A DNA stretch of 64,000 nt from Bacillota bacterium (GTDB lineage: Bacteria > Bacillota > Clostridia > Saccharofermentanales > DTU023), in assembly GCA_029570375.1 (NCBI GenBank), contig JAKPXB010000040.1:91464-155463 (forward strand), given 5' to 3'. A model generated the notes under the pieces. It did no database searches, was not told the DNA's origin, and saw only the letters and a list, made by a program, of their open reading frames with translations. Of this stretch, positions 8,860 to 17,347 are shown piece by piece (positions within the stretch are counted from its first letter, which is position 1; each line of letters starts with the position of its first letter). Position numbers and translations under genes: made by a program.

Positions 8860-9717
8860 TCACAGCTCCGGATAGATATCCAGGTCTCTTTTTCTGAATA
8901 GTAACCAGCTCGCCAACGACAGCGCGACGATGAACAACGCCAGCAGCCAGAAAGCCGATGCGTAGGTCACCGGAACGCCCGGTATATGCGGTTTCAGAAA
9001 ATACGGGATCGACCACATGGCCGGAAAGAAAGTAATCATCTCCGCCTCATCCCATAACCCGTAAAAAAGCGGGGCAGCCCCGTATAGCGCCCCCAGTAAA
9101 ACGCCGAGAAAACGGCTGCGCTTCGCGAGAAGGTTCGCGGCAAAGATCATGGTGCCGACCAGCGCCGTCTGCAGCCACAGCATCAGAAATGTCAAAAGCG
9201 TCGCCTGGATCGGCCCATAGTTTTTTAGTATATGGTCACTGAAGAAGGCCAGGTCGTACGAATAACCAGCTGTCGTTAAAGACAGCGTCGTGATCACCTT
9301 TCCCCACTCGCCGATCCAGACGAGGTAACGGGCGACGAGCAGGAGCGTCAGACTGAAGAGCACGGCAACGTAGACAAATGACGCTGCGTAAACATAGAGC
9401 AGTTTGCCGGCAAACCAACGTTTTTTACCCGAGCGAGCGATTTCGTAAGTACTTAAATTGTCCATAAACGGAGCGTTGCAAAACAAAATGGCCGCTAAAA
9501 ACAGAAGCGTCGGAACGACGTAGCCCCTTGTGACGAGATGCGGAAAGATAAAAGGTGTTGTGCGGCATCCGGTGTCCCGACAGTAATGGCGCATCGGCGA
9601 CACGAAAAAGTGCGCCGCGGTAAACAGCATCAACGCGACGGCCAGCATCCGTTTACTGCCCGCCCATTTCCTGAACTCGTTGCCGGTCAGGCGTAAAACG
9701 CGGTATGCCTTACGCAT
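8860..9717 (-). CDS. ABC-2 type exporter permease
   Basis: The 285-aa product has a basic N-terminus and about six hydrophobic segments, the plan of ABC-2 type permeases, and would form the channel with the adjacent permease. The ATG at 9717 has AAGGAGGTGCTCC just upstream. It overlaps the preceding permease gene by 8 bp and ends 7 bp before the ATPase, so stoichiometric production is expected. Family assignment comes from topology and context; there is no substrate-defining motif. Confidence 0.78.
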   Translation of the reverse strand: MRKAYRVLRLTGNEFRKWAGSKRMLAVALMLFTAAHFFVSPMRHYCRDTGCRTTPFIFPHLVTRGYVVPTLLFLAAILFCNAPFMDNLSTYEIARSGKKRWFAGKLLYVYAASFVYVAVLFSLTLLLVARYLVWIGEWGKVITTLSLTTAGYSYDLAFFSDHILKNYGPIQATLLTFLMLWLQTALVGTMIFAANLLAKRSRFLGVLLGALYGAAPLFYGLWDEAEMITFFPAMWSIPYFLKPHIPGVPVTYASAFWLLALFIVALSLASWLLFRKRDLDIYPEL

Positions 9718-10504
9718 GGAGCACCTCCTTCACCATCTTTCGACAGGAGAGCCAACCGAGAATGCCTGAGATGACGAGCGCGTAGAAAAGCGTGTAGAGG
9801 AGTGTGACCGCCACAGAGTACAGATGGAAATTGTTGTAGGCAACGACGATGGGATTCAGATAAAGGGGCGCTGAAAGCTCTCTCATCAAGTTGATCATAA
9901 AGTACACAACGATCGGCGGGACAGCGATCGTCAGAAACACATTGGCAAAACAGACAGAGACGAGAAAGGAAATCATCGACCACATGCCGGCGATCAGCGC
10001 AATCGTCGTGGCGCGTGTCACATAGTATAAAAAATAACTTTTTGAGGCGATGGCGTAGTATGTCCGGGTCAGATCATAACCACACTCGATATAGGGTCTC
10101 TCAGAAGGCACGCCCCATATACCGGTGACGAGAATGACACTAAGCATAAGCAGCAGGACGACAGCGAAACTGAAAAGAAAGTACGAAGCCCACGCGCCGA
10201 CGGTTTTGGCACGCGCATATTGCTTCGGCGAGCAGCGCGTCGCCATGTAGGATGTCATCCCATAGTTGCGGTCGTCCGGCCAGGAAACGGCACACGGAAT
10301 GGCTGCCGCTGTAAAAAAGAGGGCGTAATTATTCCCTGCAAAAAGATAAATATAATAAAAAGGATCATTCACAATCATGGGAGAGAGGCGCATCTCCATA
10401 AATACGGGATGCCACTGTATCAGCAGAAGTGCCATCAGAGCAAACAACGAACGAACATTAAAGAGATTTCTTTTTATCTCATTCCCGATCAAACGCCTGT
10501 ACAC
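9710..10504 (-). CDS. ABC-2 type exporter permease (GTG start)
   Basis: A 264-aa polytopic protein with about six hydrophobic segments, paired with the overlapping downstream permease and the ATPase at 8211-8852. The likely start is GTG at 10504, behind GAGGGAGAATCGAA. It begins 12 bp after the lipoprotein gene and therefore belongs to the same transcript. Function as one half of an exporter channel is inferred from topology and operon; the substrate is unknown. Confidence 0.75.
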   Translation of the reverse strand: MYRRLIGNEIKRNLFNVRSLFALMALLLIQWHPVFMEMRLSPMIVNDPFYYIYLFAGNNYALFFTAAAIPCAVSWPDDRNYGMTSYMATRCSPKQYARAKTVGAWASYFLFSFAVVLLLMLSVILVTGIWGVPSERPYIECGYDLTRTYYAIASKSYFLYYVTRATTIALIAGMWSMISFLVSVCFANVFLTIAVPPIVVYFMINLMRELSAPLYLNPIVVAYNNFHLYSVAVTLLYTLFYALVISGILGWLSCRKMVKEVLHA

Positions 10505-10516
10505 TTCGATTCTCCC

Positions 10517-11809
10517 TCACCTGAAGATCGTATCAGTGATCGGCTCTCCCGTTATCGCATTAAAGACGAAATCCGTGGATCCGATACAAACATCCGCTCC
10601 TGTCTTTTCCGTTTTCTCCACAACGGTACAGGTGTATACCGGCATAAAGGAAAGTACGTTGGGCAAAGTCTTCGTAATGTCGAACTTCTCCGGAAGATAA
10701 CGAAGCCGGATTTTAGCAAGCTCAAAGGAACTGACCTCGGGTTGCACCATGTAGAGTTCGTTGATTTTTTCACTCATTTCTTCACGGCTCAACAGCTTCG
10801 TCTTTGCCGCGGAAGGCTCATCAAACTGATAAAAGGATCGGACTTCGATATGCTCGAGTCCGCGTTGTCCGGCAAAACAACAGATCAACGTGCCGCATCG
10901 CAGCCAATTTGGAAATTCGCCTATCATCATAAGCGTCCCGCTTTCATGAGGAGGGATGTGGTGTGAACCCAGAGACAGGAAATACATGACATATTTCCCA
11001 TCTTCTTCATTCCAATCGGTTCGATAATCGTACATTTCATAACCAGGATTCTTTTTTTTGAACTCCTCCGCAGCGCGTTTTTGCTCTAACGTTTTTTCAA
11101 GAATTTTCTCGTGATGTAAAGCAAGGACATCCTGCAAGACGATATCCCCATATCCCAAACGCGCGAGCGCTGTCTGAGCTAATGCGACCGCCTGATCCTT
11201 CTCCATGATCGAAAGAGAGGAATCACTGAAAAAATCTTTCTCTTCGACAAATCCTCTACAGAAAGAACTTACATGCTTCATTCCAACCACCAGATCGATG
11301 TCGGACGATAATTTCTGATCGAGAGAGAAAGAAAAATCACCCAGTCGGCTAACAGAAAAGACGGAAGCATCTGTCATACATACATAATTGGAATAAACGT
11401 CCGCAGTGACGTAAAGCGGCTCGGTTGTAACGGTGAAATCCTCAAGTGTCCGATCTTTCATGAGTACCTCAAAGATCGTTTCGATACTCGGCGTATACCA
11501 ATGTCCTGTCAGCGACGCAGGGGCTTCCTCCGCCTGGACATCGACATCGGGCAGCTCGCCGATACGGCGAGCAAGTGAACCGACATCATAGGATATTTCA
11601 TCACCGTCATCGGGATTATCTTTTTCACTATTTTCAGGAGCCGACTCGTTATTTCCCGGACGCCTGGTATGATTTTCCGGTGTCATGATTTCGTTCTTTT
11701 GACAAGCGGCAAGGCACAACGAAACGAGCAATAACGCCGTCAAAAGAATTGAAACGGAAAGCTTTTCCCTGAACTTCAACCGGATCTTAGGAAAATACAG
11801 ATTTGACAT
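10517..11809 (-). CDS. Hypothetical lipoprotein linked to ABC exporter
   Basis: The 430-aa product starts with a basic region and a hydrophobic signal ending in the lipobox CLAAC (about residues 31-35), followed by a Pro/Asn/Glu-rich linker. The globular part is not recognised; it may belong to the DUF6034-like clostridial lipoproteins, but I cannot confirm this. The ATG at 11809 has GAGGAGG upstream. It is first in the operon with the two permeases and ATPase, so a surface role tied to that transporter is a reasonable inference. Confidence 0.75.
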   Translation of the reverse strand: MSNLYFPKIRLKFREKLSVSILLTALLLVSLCLAACQKNEIMTPENHTRRPGNNESAPENSEKDNPDDGDEISYDVGSLARRIGELPDVDVQAEEAPASLTGHWYTPSIETIFEVLMKDRTLEDFTVTTEPLYVTADVYSNYVCMTDASVFSVSRLGDFSFSLDQKLSSDIDLVVGMKHVSSFCRGFVEEKDFFSDSSLSIMEKDQAVALAQTALARLGYGDIVLQDVLALHHEKILEKTLEQKRAAEEFKKKNPGYEMYDYRTDWNEEDGKYVMYFLSLGSHHIPPHESGTLMMIGEFPNWLRCGTLICCFAGQRGLEHIEVRSFYQFDEPSAAKTKLLSREEMSEKINELYMVQPEVSSFELAKIRLRYLPEKFDITKTLPNVLSFMPVYTCTVVEKTEKTGADVCIGSTDFVFNAITGEPITDTIFR

Positions 11810-12024
11810 GTCGCGACCTCCTCTGTCATTCCGTTACCCGGCAACGGAAAATAAAGACACCGCATCATTTTTACGACGGAGAACGAAGACTCCGTCATTC
11901 GCTTCAATTTCGTCTCCCGGACAGTATTTGAGTCTATTATAGCGGATTGAATCAACAGCGATAGCTCCCGGTTCATACCGATCTGTTCAATGCCGGCATC
12001 TCACAGATGAAAGAACCGTCGCGC

Positions 12025-12888
12025 TTAGCCCCTCCCTGTCAGAGGCACGCTCTTCGCTTTTTCTTCCGTGTCGTCGGATTCATCGTATCCGTCGTAAGGC
12101 GCGGTCGGGTCATGGGGCTTCTGTTTCCTCCACGCATGACAGATTTTATCTTTATGGGCGAACGCGAATTCGAGACGATCTGTCCAGCCAGTATGGCCGG
12201 TGATGATGACGGGAGAAACGCTTTTTTCTTTCAGTTTCCGTTCCAGATCGGCCAGCGAGGTTACGGCAAGCTTGTTATCCTCGGCGAGGACATTGATAAA
12301 GCTGTACCCGCCGTCCTGCCCGAACCACAGTATATCGCCCGTGAAGAGATAGCGGTCGTCAAGCAGGTACGCCATATGCCCCCAGGTATGCCCCGGGACA
12401 ATGAAGCACTCTATCTTTATGTTCCCGATATAGAAAATATCGCCGTCTTTCAGAAGTTTCTTTCTATTGTCAATCCTGACCTTCGGGAGTTTATACATTC
12501 CGTAATATACCCTGCGGCGCGTTTCACCTGTCAGATAACGGTTTTCAATTTCTCCGATATACAGCACGGCATTTCTGAACAGCCCGCCGCCGTCTGTTTC
12601 CACGGCGCCCACATGGTCAGTATCCTGATGGGTAATCAGAATGTGCCCGACGGACCCGGGATCAATATCCAGCCAGCGCATCTTCTCAGCCAGGCGGTCA
12701 TAATGGTAGCCGGCATCAATCATGATGGTCGTGCCATCTTTCTTGTAAAAGAAAACATTGGCAATCCATTCCCTTATACAAAAAACATGTTCATCGATCC
12801 GGCCGGTATTGAGCGGCTTAAATATTTCCTTTCCGCGGTAATTTATCGCCATTATTTTCCGTTGAAATTCAGTGGCTTTCTTAGACAT
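12025..12888 (-). CDS. Metallo-beta-lactamase-fold hydrolase
   Basis: The 287-aa product carries metal-binding motifs of the MBL fold: THQDTDHVG near residue 105, HTWGH near 185, the aspartate in FTGDIL and a late histidine in ITGHTG. In the first motif the second His of the usual HxHxDH is Asp, a variant found in several hydrolase subgroups, so a two-metal site is still possible. It is followed by a charged tail. It is a single gene on the minus strand with a broken gene upstream. The reaction cannot be predicted beyond metal-dependent hydrolysis. Confidence 0.8.
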   Translation of the reverse strand: MSKKATEFQRKIMAINYRGKEIFKPLNTGRIDEHVFCIREWIANVFFYKKDGTTIMIDAGYHYDRLAEKMRWLDIDPGSVGHILITHQDTDHVGAVETDGGGLFRNAVLYIGEIENRYLTGETRRRVYYGMYKLPKVRIDNRKKLLKDGDIFYIGNIKIECFIVPGHTWGHMAYLLDDRYLFTGDILWFGQDGGYSFINVLAEDNKLAVTSLADLERKLKEKSVSPVIITGHTGWTDRLEFAFAHKDKICHAWRKQKPHDPTAPYDGYDESDDTEEKAKSVPLTGRG

Positions 12889-13173
12889 CGCGTATAACCT
12901 TTCTTTTTGTAGGACTGATCATTTCGCGAAGCAGATTCCGCAATTCTTGCCGTTCTGCCGGACAGGTGATTTCTCCGAACCCGTCCCGGTTTATTTCCTT
13001 GCCAGAACCGTCATCCAGGGTTTCTTCCTGTGGCGGTCTGTTGTAACCCGGAAGAATCCCGCCTCCCGCAGCGCCGATCCGGACAACCCCATCCATCGGG
13101 ACGCTGATTTAGTCATGAACATCTCGTCTGTCACAGGAATCAGTTCTGCTTTTTCATTAACCACGGCGATCAT
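12881..13173 (-). pseudogene. Fragment resembling the C-terminal end of a methyltransferase, possibly frameshifted
   Basis: A 60-codon frame from the ATG at 13173 ends at 12991 and contains LREAGFFRVTTDRHRKKPW, which resembles the tail of class I SAM-dependent methyltransferases. An in-frame TAA lies 24 bp before this ATG, there is no ribosome site, and the SAM-binding core is absent. A one-base shift near 13000 would continue into a second plausible frame ending at 12881 (KEINRDGFGEITCPAERQE). I read this as the remains of a gene; the family guess is weak. Confidence 0.35.
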
Positions 13174-13400
13174 GTCGGCAGCCGCCCGGTTTTTTTAGTC
13201 CGGGTTCACGACTATCCCATCTCCCTGCGCACAAGCGCGCCTGTATTGCGGTTAGCTATTCCTAACTATAGCGCTCACGAACGCGGAAATCAAGTGGCAA
13301 TGATTGTTGGGCAGAACTTTGGTCGGGAACGAGTCTCCGTCGGGAGGGGATGGTTGTTTCGCCTGAAACTGCTGTAAGGGGGAAGGTTCTCCCCCACACT

Positions 13401-14054
13401 TTACTCCCGCTGTTTGCGCTGTTTTACATCCTGACGGATTTCGTCGAAGCAGGCCGCCTCGACGATTCCTTTTTTGCGGAAAGCCGTGACGGCCTTTGTC
13501 ATGACTTTGAAGTTCAGTTGCGTACCCTCGCTGTCGGCGAGGTAGTCAAAGGCTCTGTCGGGAGCAACCCCGAAACGGCCGGCCGTTTCGACCGCGTCGA
13601 TATTGGCTCCAAGGAAAATGAATTCCCACCCGTCTTTCGATTTCCGCTGTTCAATCAGCGCCTTTACTTTCTCGGCTGAAAATTCACGGCTCGCGTTTTC
13701 TTCGCCGTCTGTGATGATGACAAACATCACTTTTTCGGCGCGGTAGTCCTCGGCTGTGTTCTTCTGTGCGCTGCCGATCTTGTTGACGGTTCGGCCTACA
13801 GCGTCGAGAAGCGCCGTCGAACCGCCGACCTGATACTCCTTATCCGTCATGGGGGCGACCGCCCTGAGATCAATCCTGTCGTGAAGCAGCTCATAACGGT
13901 TGTCGAACAGGACGGTGGTGACGAGGCACTCACCCCCGACGGCCTGCTGTCTGGCGAGCATGGCGTTGAATCCGCCGATCGTATCTGATTCCAACCCGCC
14001 CATCGATCCGCTTTTGTCGAGGATAAAGACCAGCTCTGTCAATCCTTTTTTCAT
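13401..14054 (-). CDS. von Willebrand factor A (vWA) domain protein
   Basis: The 217-aa cytoplasmic protein is essentially one vWA domain. The metal-ion-dependent adhesion site is visible as DKSGSMGG near residues 13-20, the threonine as GGSTALLDAV and the aspartate in VIITDGEEN. No signal peptide or membrane segment is seen. The ATG at 14054 has CAGGAGGATTTTGCG upstream. It lies after the macro-domain gene on the same strand. vWA proteins of this simple type are often assembly or signalling partners; a link to the macro protein is inferred from position. Confidence 0.85.
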   Translation of the reverse strand: MKKGLTELVFILDKSGSMGGLESDTIGGFNAMLARQQAVGGECLVTTVLFDNRYELLHDRIDLRAVAPMTDKEYQVGGSTALLDAVGRTVNKIGSAQKNTAEDYRAEKVMFVIITDGEENASREFSAEKVKALIEQRKSKDGWEFIFLGANIDAVETAGRFGVAPDRAFDYLADSEGTQLNFKVMTKAVTAFRKKGIVEAACFDEIRQDVKQRKQRE

Positions 14055-14417
14055 CGCAAAATCCTCCTGAAGTCTTATGGTGATTCAAGGATAGGATTGA
14101 CCGGGGGGCGAAAGGTCTCCTGAAAAGCGACATTTGTTTTGTCAGGCGCCAGTCTGTCAGAGTGGTTCGCATGCGCTTCATCGGGGAGAAGGGCATCACC
14201 CGGTGTGCGATCACGCCCGAATGATCAGGACAAGTCGCTCGTATAGACGCGTGTGCAGTTCCTGCGACGGGGCAGAAATCGGGGAGCAGACGGAACAAGG
14301 ATCTCCTATGGATGCGCATGCAGTTCCCGCGCCGGCTCTATCAGGCAGACAGCCGATTTCAGCGCAGCATCACGCCGACGATTCCGGCAAACAGCGCAAC
14401 CCTGCGTTACGGGGCGT
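14055..14417. other. 363-bp gap with a two-copy degenerate repeat
   Basis: No credible gene is present between the macro and vWA genes. Two related segments, 14228-14262 and 14292-14327, share a pattern GGAACTGCA..CGC.TC.ATA..GAG....CTTGT.CC on the minus strand and are offset by 64 bp. This may be a decayed duplication. I see no terminator with a T tract. Confidence 0.45.
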
Positions 14418-15434
14418 CTAGCCGCATCCTCCCAGAAGCGGCTGATCGTACGCGAACAGCACCTCGTTGATTTCGAAAATATCGTACCGGCCCTGCACGA
14501 TGAAAAACTCGACGATCACATCGAATTTGACCGCGTGCGAAAGCGCGTATCCCGCCCGTTCCAGGAGCTCACCGGTTTCCTGAAGCGACAGCTTCAATGC
14601 GACGGCCAGGGCGACGGCCGTGCGCTTGCTCGGCATATATCCACGATTGGTTCTGATTTTGGAAAACAGTTTGCGGTCGAGGTTGGCGCGCTTATACACG
14701 TCAACATCGGACATGCCTTTCGCGTCGATCAGCCGCAGAAGCATCTGCGAAAAAGGCTCGTCCAGATTTCCGACCAGCGCGTCGAGCGAGGACGGCGCGC
14801 CGGGAGCGGCGGCCGCTCTCTCCGCCGCCAGACACGCTTCGGCGTCGTAAGAGACCGAACGCTTCTCGCGAACCAGTGTTCTCCGTCCGGCCTCGCGGGC
14901 TTTAACGTAATGCTCATCGATATACGATTCAACCGCTCCGAACCGCTTGCGGCTCAGGGAGAATGCGGCCTTGTCAAAGACGGCGAGCGTCACATCAAGT
15001 TCATGATCGGCCAGAAAATCGCGAATGGCTGAAACCGCGACTGCCAGCGCCTCCTCTTTCGGATAACCGTAAATACCGCTGGAAATCAGCGGAAACGCGA
15101 TGCTTTCGCATTGATGTTCTACCGCCGTCTTAAGCGCGTTCGTGTAGGCCGCCCGAAGCATCCGCTCGTTTTGCGCCTTGTTCTGCGGTTGGTAAACGGG
15201 GCCTGCCGCGTGAATAACGCACCTTGCCGGCAGATTAAACCCCGGCGTCATTACCGCTTCGCCTGTCTGAATCGGGGCGAGCTTATCGCAGGCCGCCTGA
15301 AGCTGCGCCGCTCCCGCCGCCCTGAAAATAGCGCCGCACACGCCGCCGCCCATTTGCAGGCCTGTATTGGCGGCGTTGACAATCGCGTCAACCTTCATTT
15401 CTGTAATGTCCTGCCGGACAATCGTAAAAGGCAT
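14418..15434 (-). CDS. Macro-domain (ADP-ribose-binding) protein with helical C-terminal extension
   Basis: Residues 1-~170 are a macro domain of the YmdB/O-acetyl-ADP-ribose deacetylase type, with the ligand-binding segments DAIVNAANTGLQMGGGVCGAI and PLISSGIYGYP. Such domains bind or hydrolyse ADP-ribose derivatives. Residues ~210-338 add a second domain of predicted helices including MSDVDVYKRANLDRKLFSKIR, which resembles an XRE-like helix-turn-helix. The start at 15434 follows AGAGGAGTGAGCC. The vWA gene downstream on the same strand may be a functional partner. The role of the C-terminal part is not known to me. Confidence 0.85.
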   Translation of the reverse strand: MPFTIVRQDITEMKVDAIVNAANTGLQMGGGVCGAIFRAAGAAQLQAACDKLAPIQTGEAVMTPGFNLPARCVIHAAGPVYQPQNKAQNERMLRAAYTNALKTAVEHQCESIAFPLISSGIYGYPKEEALAVAVSAIRDFLADHELDVTLAVFDKAAFSLSRKRFGAVESYIDEHYVKAREAGRRTLVREKRSVSYDAEACLAAERAAAAPGAPSSLDALVGNLDEPFSQMLLRLIDAKGMSDVDVYKRANLDRKLFSKIRTNRGYMPSKRTAVALAVALKLSLQETGELLERAGYALSHAVKFDVIVEFFIVQGRYDIFEINEVLFAYDQPLLGGCG

Positions 15435-15679
15435 GGCTCACTCCTCTGCTGATCCCGCATTAGCGATGGTTCAAATATCAGCGCTATTAGATGGACGGTT
15501 CTTTCGCTTCAATAGGGACAGTTCTTTCATCTGGACTTTTACGGGGACGGTTCAGCATCCTTGTCAATATTCTACACTCCTCTTGCCTGATCCGCTCATA
15601 TCCTGTATGACGAACAAAATGCATATCAATAAGACGCCATGCGCGCCTCCATTTCCGACAGGCAGAAGCAACTCATGTC

Positions 15680-16072
15680 ATGGAGAATTTCCTCGATGAC
15701 GATCTGTACCGAACAGACGGATTATTGCATTGCGTGTGTTTTATAGGAGAGCTGACAGATATTTTGGAAGATGAGAGCAAGAGAGTTCTTTCTGTGGACG
15801 AAATCAAAGGTGGCTGTGAAAAAGTCTTTTCCCAGTATGAGGTGTCTTACTGTTACTTATTTGGATCCTATGCCAAAGGGAAAGCAGGAGAAGATAGCGA
15901 TATCGACTTGTTGATTGCAACGCGTGTTACGGGATTGAAGTTCTTTGCTATGGTGGAAGAACTGAGACAAACGTTAGGAAAGAAAATAGATGCCTTGGAC
16001 AATAATCAATTAAGAAGCAATCAGGATTTGGTGAATGAAATACTGAAAGACGGGATAAAAGATTATGGATAA
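15680..16072 (+). CDS. MNT-family nucleotidyltransferase (antitoxin-like)
   Basis: The 130-aa product contains the minimal nucleotidyltransferase motif: GSYAKGKAGEDSDIDLL near residues 63-79, that is GSxxxG with the D-x-D metal ligands. Such proteins usually pair with a HEPN-domain toxin (HepT/MntA systems), where MNT modifies and silences the toxin. The first ~35 residues are atypical and no ribosome site precedes 15680, so the real start is probably later, near 15775-15790. The base composition is AT-richer than the neighbours, suggesting transfer. The expected HEPN gene starts immediately after but is cut to 16 codons. Confidence 0.75.
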   Translation: MENFLDDDLYRTDGLLHCVCFIGELTDILEDESKRVLSVDEIKGGCEKVFSQYEVSYCYLFGSYAKGKAGEDSDIDLLIATRVTGLKFFAMVEELRQTLGKKIDALDNNQLRSNQDLVNEILKDGIKDYG

Positions 16073-16115
16073 TGATATTCTGGACATATACCGCTTGATC
16101 AGAGACATATCATAA
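16065..16115 (+). pseudogene. 16-codon stub at the position of the HEPN toxin gene
   Basis: An ATG at 16065 overlaps the end of the MNT gene by 8 bp, the typical coupling of MNT-HEPN pairs, and encodes MDNDILDIYRLIRDIS before a TAA. The start resembles HepT/DUF86 N-termini, but nothing of the RNase-like HEPN domain (R-x4-6-H) follows. The stub ends at the ribosome site of the next methyltransferase gene, as if most of the toxin gene had been deleted. Confidence 0.45.
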
Positions 16116-16127
16116 GGAGAATTGATC

Positions 16128-16952
16128 ATGTACAACTGGATTGACGCGAAAGAATATTCATTTGAGTGTTTTTTTCTCTTTGACCGCTGGATCATCGAGG
16201 CGATTCTCGATGAAAAAGCCATTCGCTATCTGGGAAATTACACCGAGGCGGCATATCTCTCAGACCTTTCAATAGCGATGAAACGCCACCCGGCGGTGAG
16301 GCGCTACTGCGAGCGGAAGGCCCCCTCCTGCCGGAAGTTTCTGAATCGACTGCAGACGATAGAGCAATCGGACTGGAACGAACAGGCGATGCGCGAGGCT
16401 GAAGAAAGGATCCTGCAGGCGCAGGAAACTTTTGTCGTTTACGCCTATCCGGAAGCGATGGAACGGGTGAACTACATTCGCAACTGGCATTCCGAACACC
16501 TCTACCGACTCGTTGATCTCGACGATAAGCTCGTCCTTGATGTCGGCAGCGGAACAGGCCGCCTGGCCTTTGCGGCTGCCGCCAAAGCGAAACGCGTTTA
16601 CGCGAGCGAGCCTGTCGATTGTCTGCGCGACTATATGCGGGACAAGATACGCGCCCGGAACATCACCAACATGAAAGTCGTGGACGGGATCGTGACCGAT
16701 TTGCCTTTTGAAAACGACACCTTTGACGCGGTGCTCTCAGGGCATGTCGTCGGCGACCGGTACGACGAGGAGATTGCCGAAATGAGCCGTGTCTGCAAGC
16801 CCGGCGGCTGGCTTGTGATCTGCAACGGCGACGATGAGTTCAAGCGAAAAGGGCCCATGGAAGAATTGACCCGGCGCGGCTTCGAATCTTTCTGCCACAC
16901 AAGCGTTGAAGGCGGCATCATCTACGACTACCGAAAACAAATCTGCGGCTAA
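16128..16952 (+). CDS. Class I SAM-dependent methyltransferase
   Basis: The 274-aa product has an N-terminal ~125-residue region without a recognised motif, followed by a Rossmann methyltransferase domain: motif I LVLDVGSGTGRLAF near residue 137, an acidic residue in YASEPVD, motif post-II LPFENDTFDAVLSG and a CKPGGWLVI strand. The ATG at 16128 has AAGGAG 8 bp upstream. The acceptor is unknown. The stop codon lies in the first copy of a 42-bp tandem repeat, so repeat-associated mutation could change the C-terminus. Confidence 0.85.
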   Translation: MYNWIDAKEYSFECFFLFDRWIIEAILDEKAIRYLGNYTEAAYLSDLSIAMKRHPAVRRYCERKAPSCRKFLNRLQTIEQSDWNEQAMREAEERILQAQETFVVYAYPEAMERVNYIRNWHSEHLYRLVDLDDKLVLDVGSGTGRLAFAAAAKAKRVYASEPVDCLRDYMRDKIRARNITNMKVVDGIVTDLPFENDTFDAVLSGHVVGDRYDEEIAEMSRVCKPGGWLVICNGDDEFKRKGPMEELTRRGFESFCHTSVEGGIIYDYRKQICG

Positions 16953-17068
16953 TCCAGAGCTACAGCTCTTTGATCAATTCTTTTCTGCGGCTAATCCAGC
17001 ACCACGGCTCTTTGATCAATGCTTTTCTGCGGCTAATCCAGCACCACGGCTCTTTGATCAATTCTTTC
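16943..17068. repeat. Three tandem copies of a 42-bp repeat over a stop codon
   Basis: Units begin at 16943, 16985 and 17027, each starting CTGCGGCTAATCCAG and containing CTCTTTGATCAAT. Copies 2 and 3 are nearly identical and copy 1 differs at several places. The period is exactly 14 codons, and in one + frame the array reads as repeated FSAANPAPRLFDQ-like units. The TAA of the methyltransferase gene is part of the repeat (GGCTAATCC). Confidence 0.9.
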
Positions 17069-17347
17069 CATTCTGTAGAAAACGATATGTATTCCGCGTA
17101 CTGTCCGATTCTGATCGGATCTCAGAACCTGCGGGCATAGCAAATACCTGTCCGTCGTCGATTGTATCGCAAGACCGCCAGTAACGAAATGATAAACCGC
17201 CTCTGCAGCTCTTCTCTGTAATTTGTGACTTCTGACATGCAGCAATTTGTATTTATTCCCTGAAAAAAGGGATATACTGATCCTCGGTTCTGCGGCTGAT
17301 GACCTGTCCGCAGGCTGATACAAATACTTGAAACAAGGAGAAAAAAG
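17069..17347. other. Intergenic region before lipoprotein gene
   Basis: With the repeat array, the gap between the methyltransferase and lipoprotein genes is 395 bp. Beyond the repeats I see only a possible -10 element TATACT at 17273-17278 without a well-spaced -35, and a small TCCCT/AGGGA inverted repeat just before it. No gene is evident. Confidence 0.4.

Noticed and set aside
12007-12897. Plus-strand 296-codon open frame
   Set aside because: It lies opposite the metallo-beta-lactamase-fold gene, whose catalytic motifs are on the minus strand.
15480-15560. Short GGGACGGTTC-type repeats suggesting a mobile element edge
   Set aside because: Three imperfect short copies only, with no transposase, terminal inverted repeats or target duplication visible.
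16943-17068. Could be a CRISPR array
   Set aside because: The units are directly adjacent 42-bp repeats without unique spacers, and no cas genes are present.
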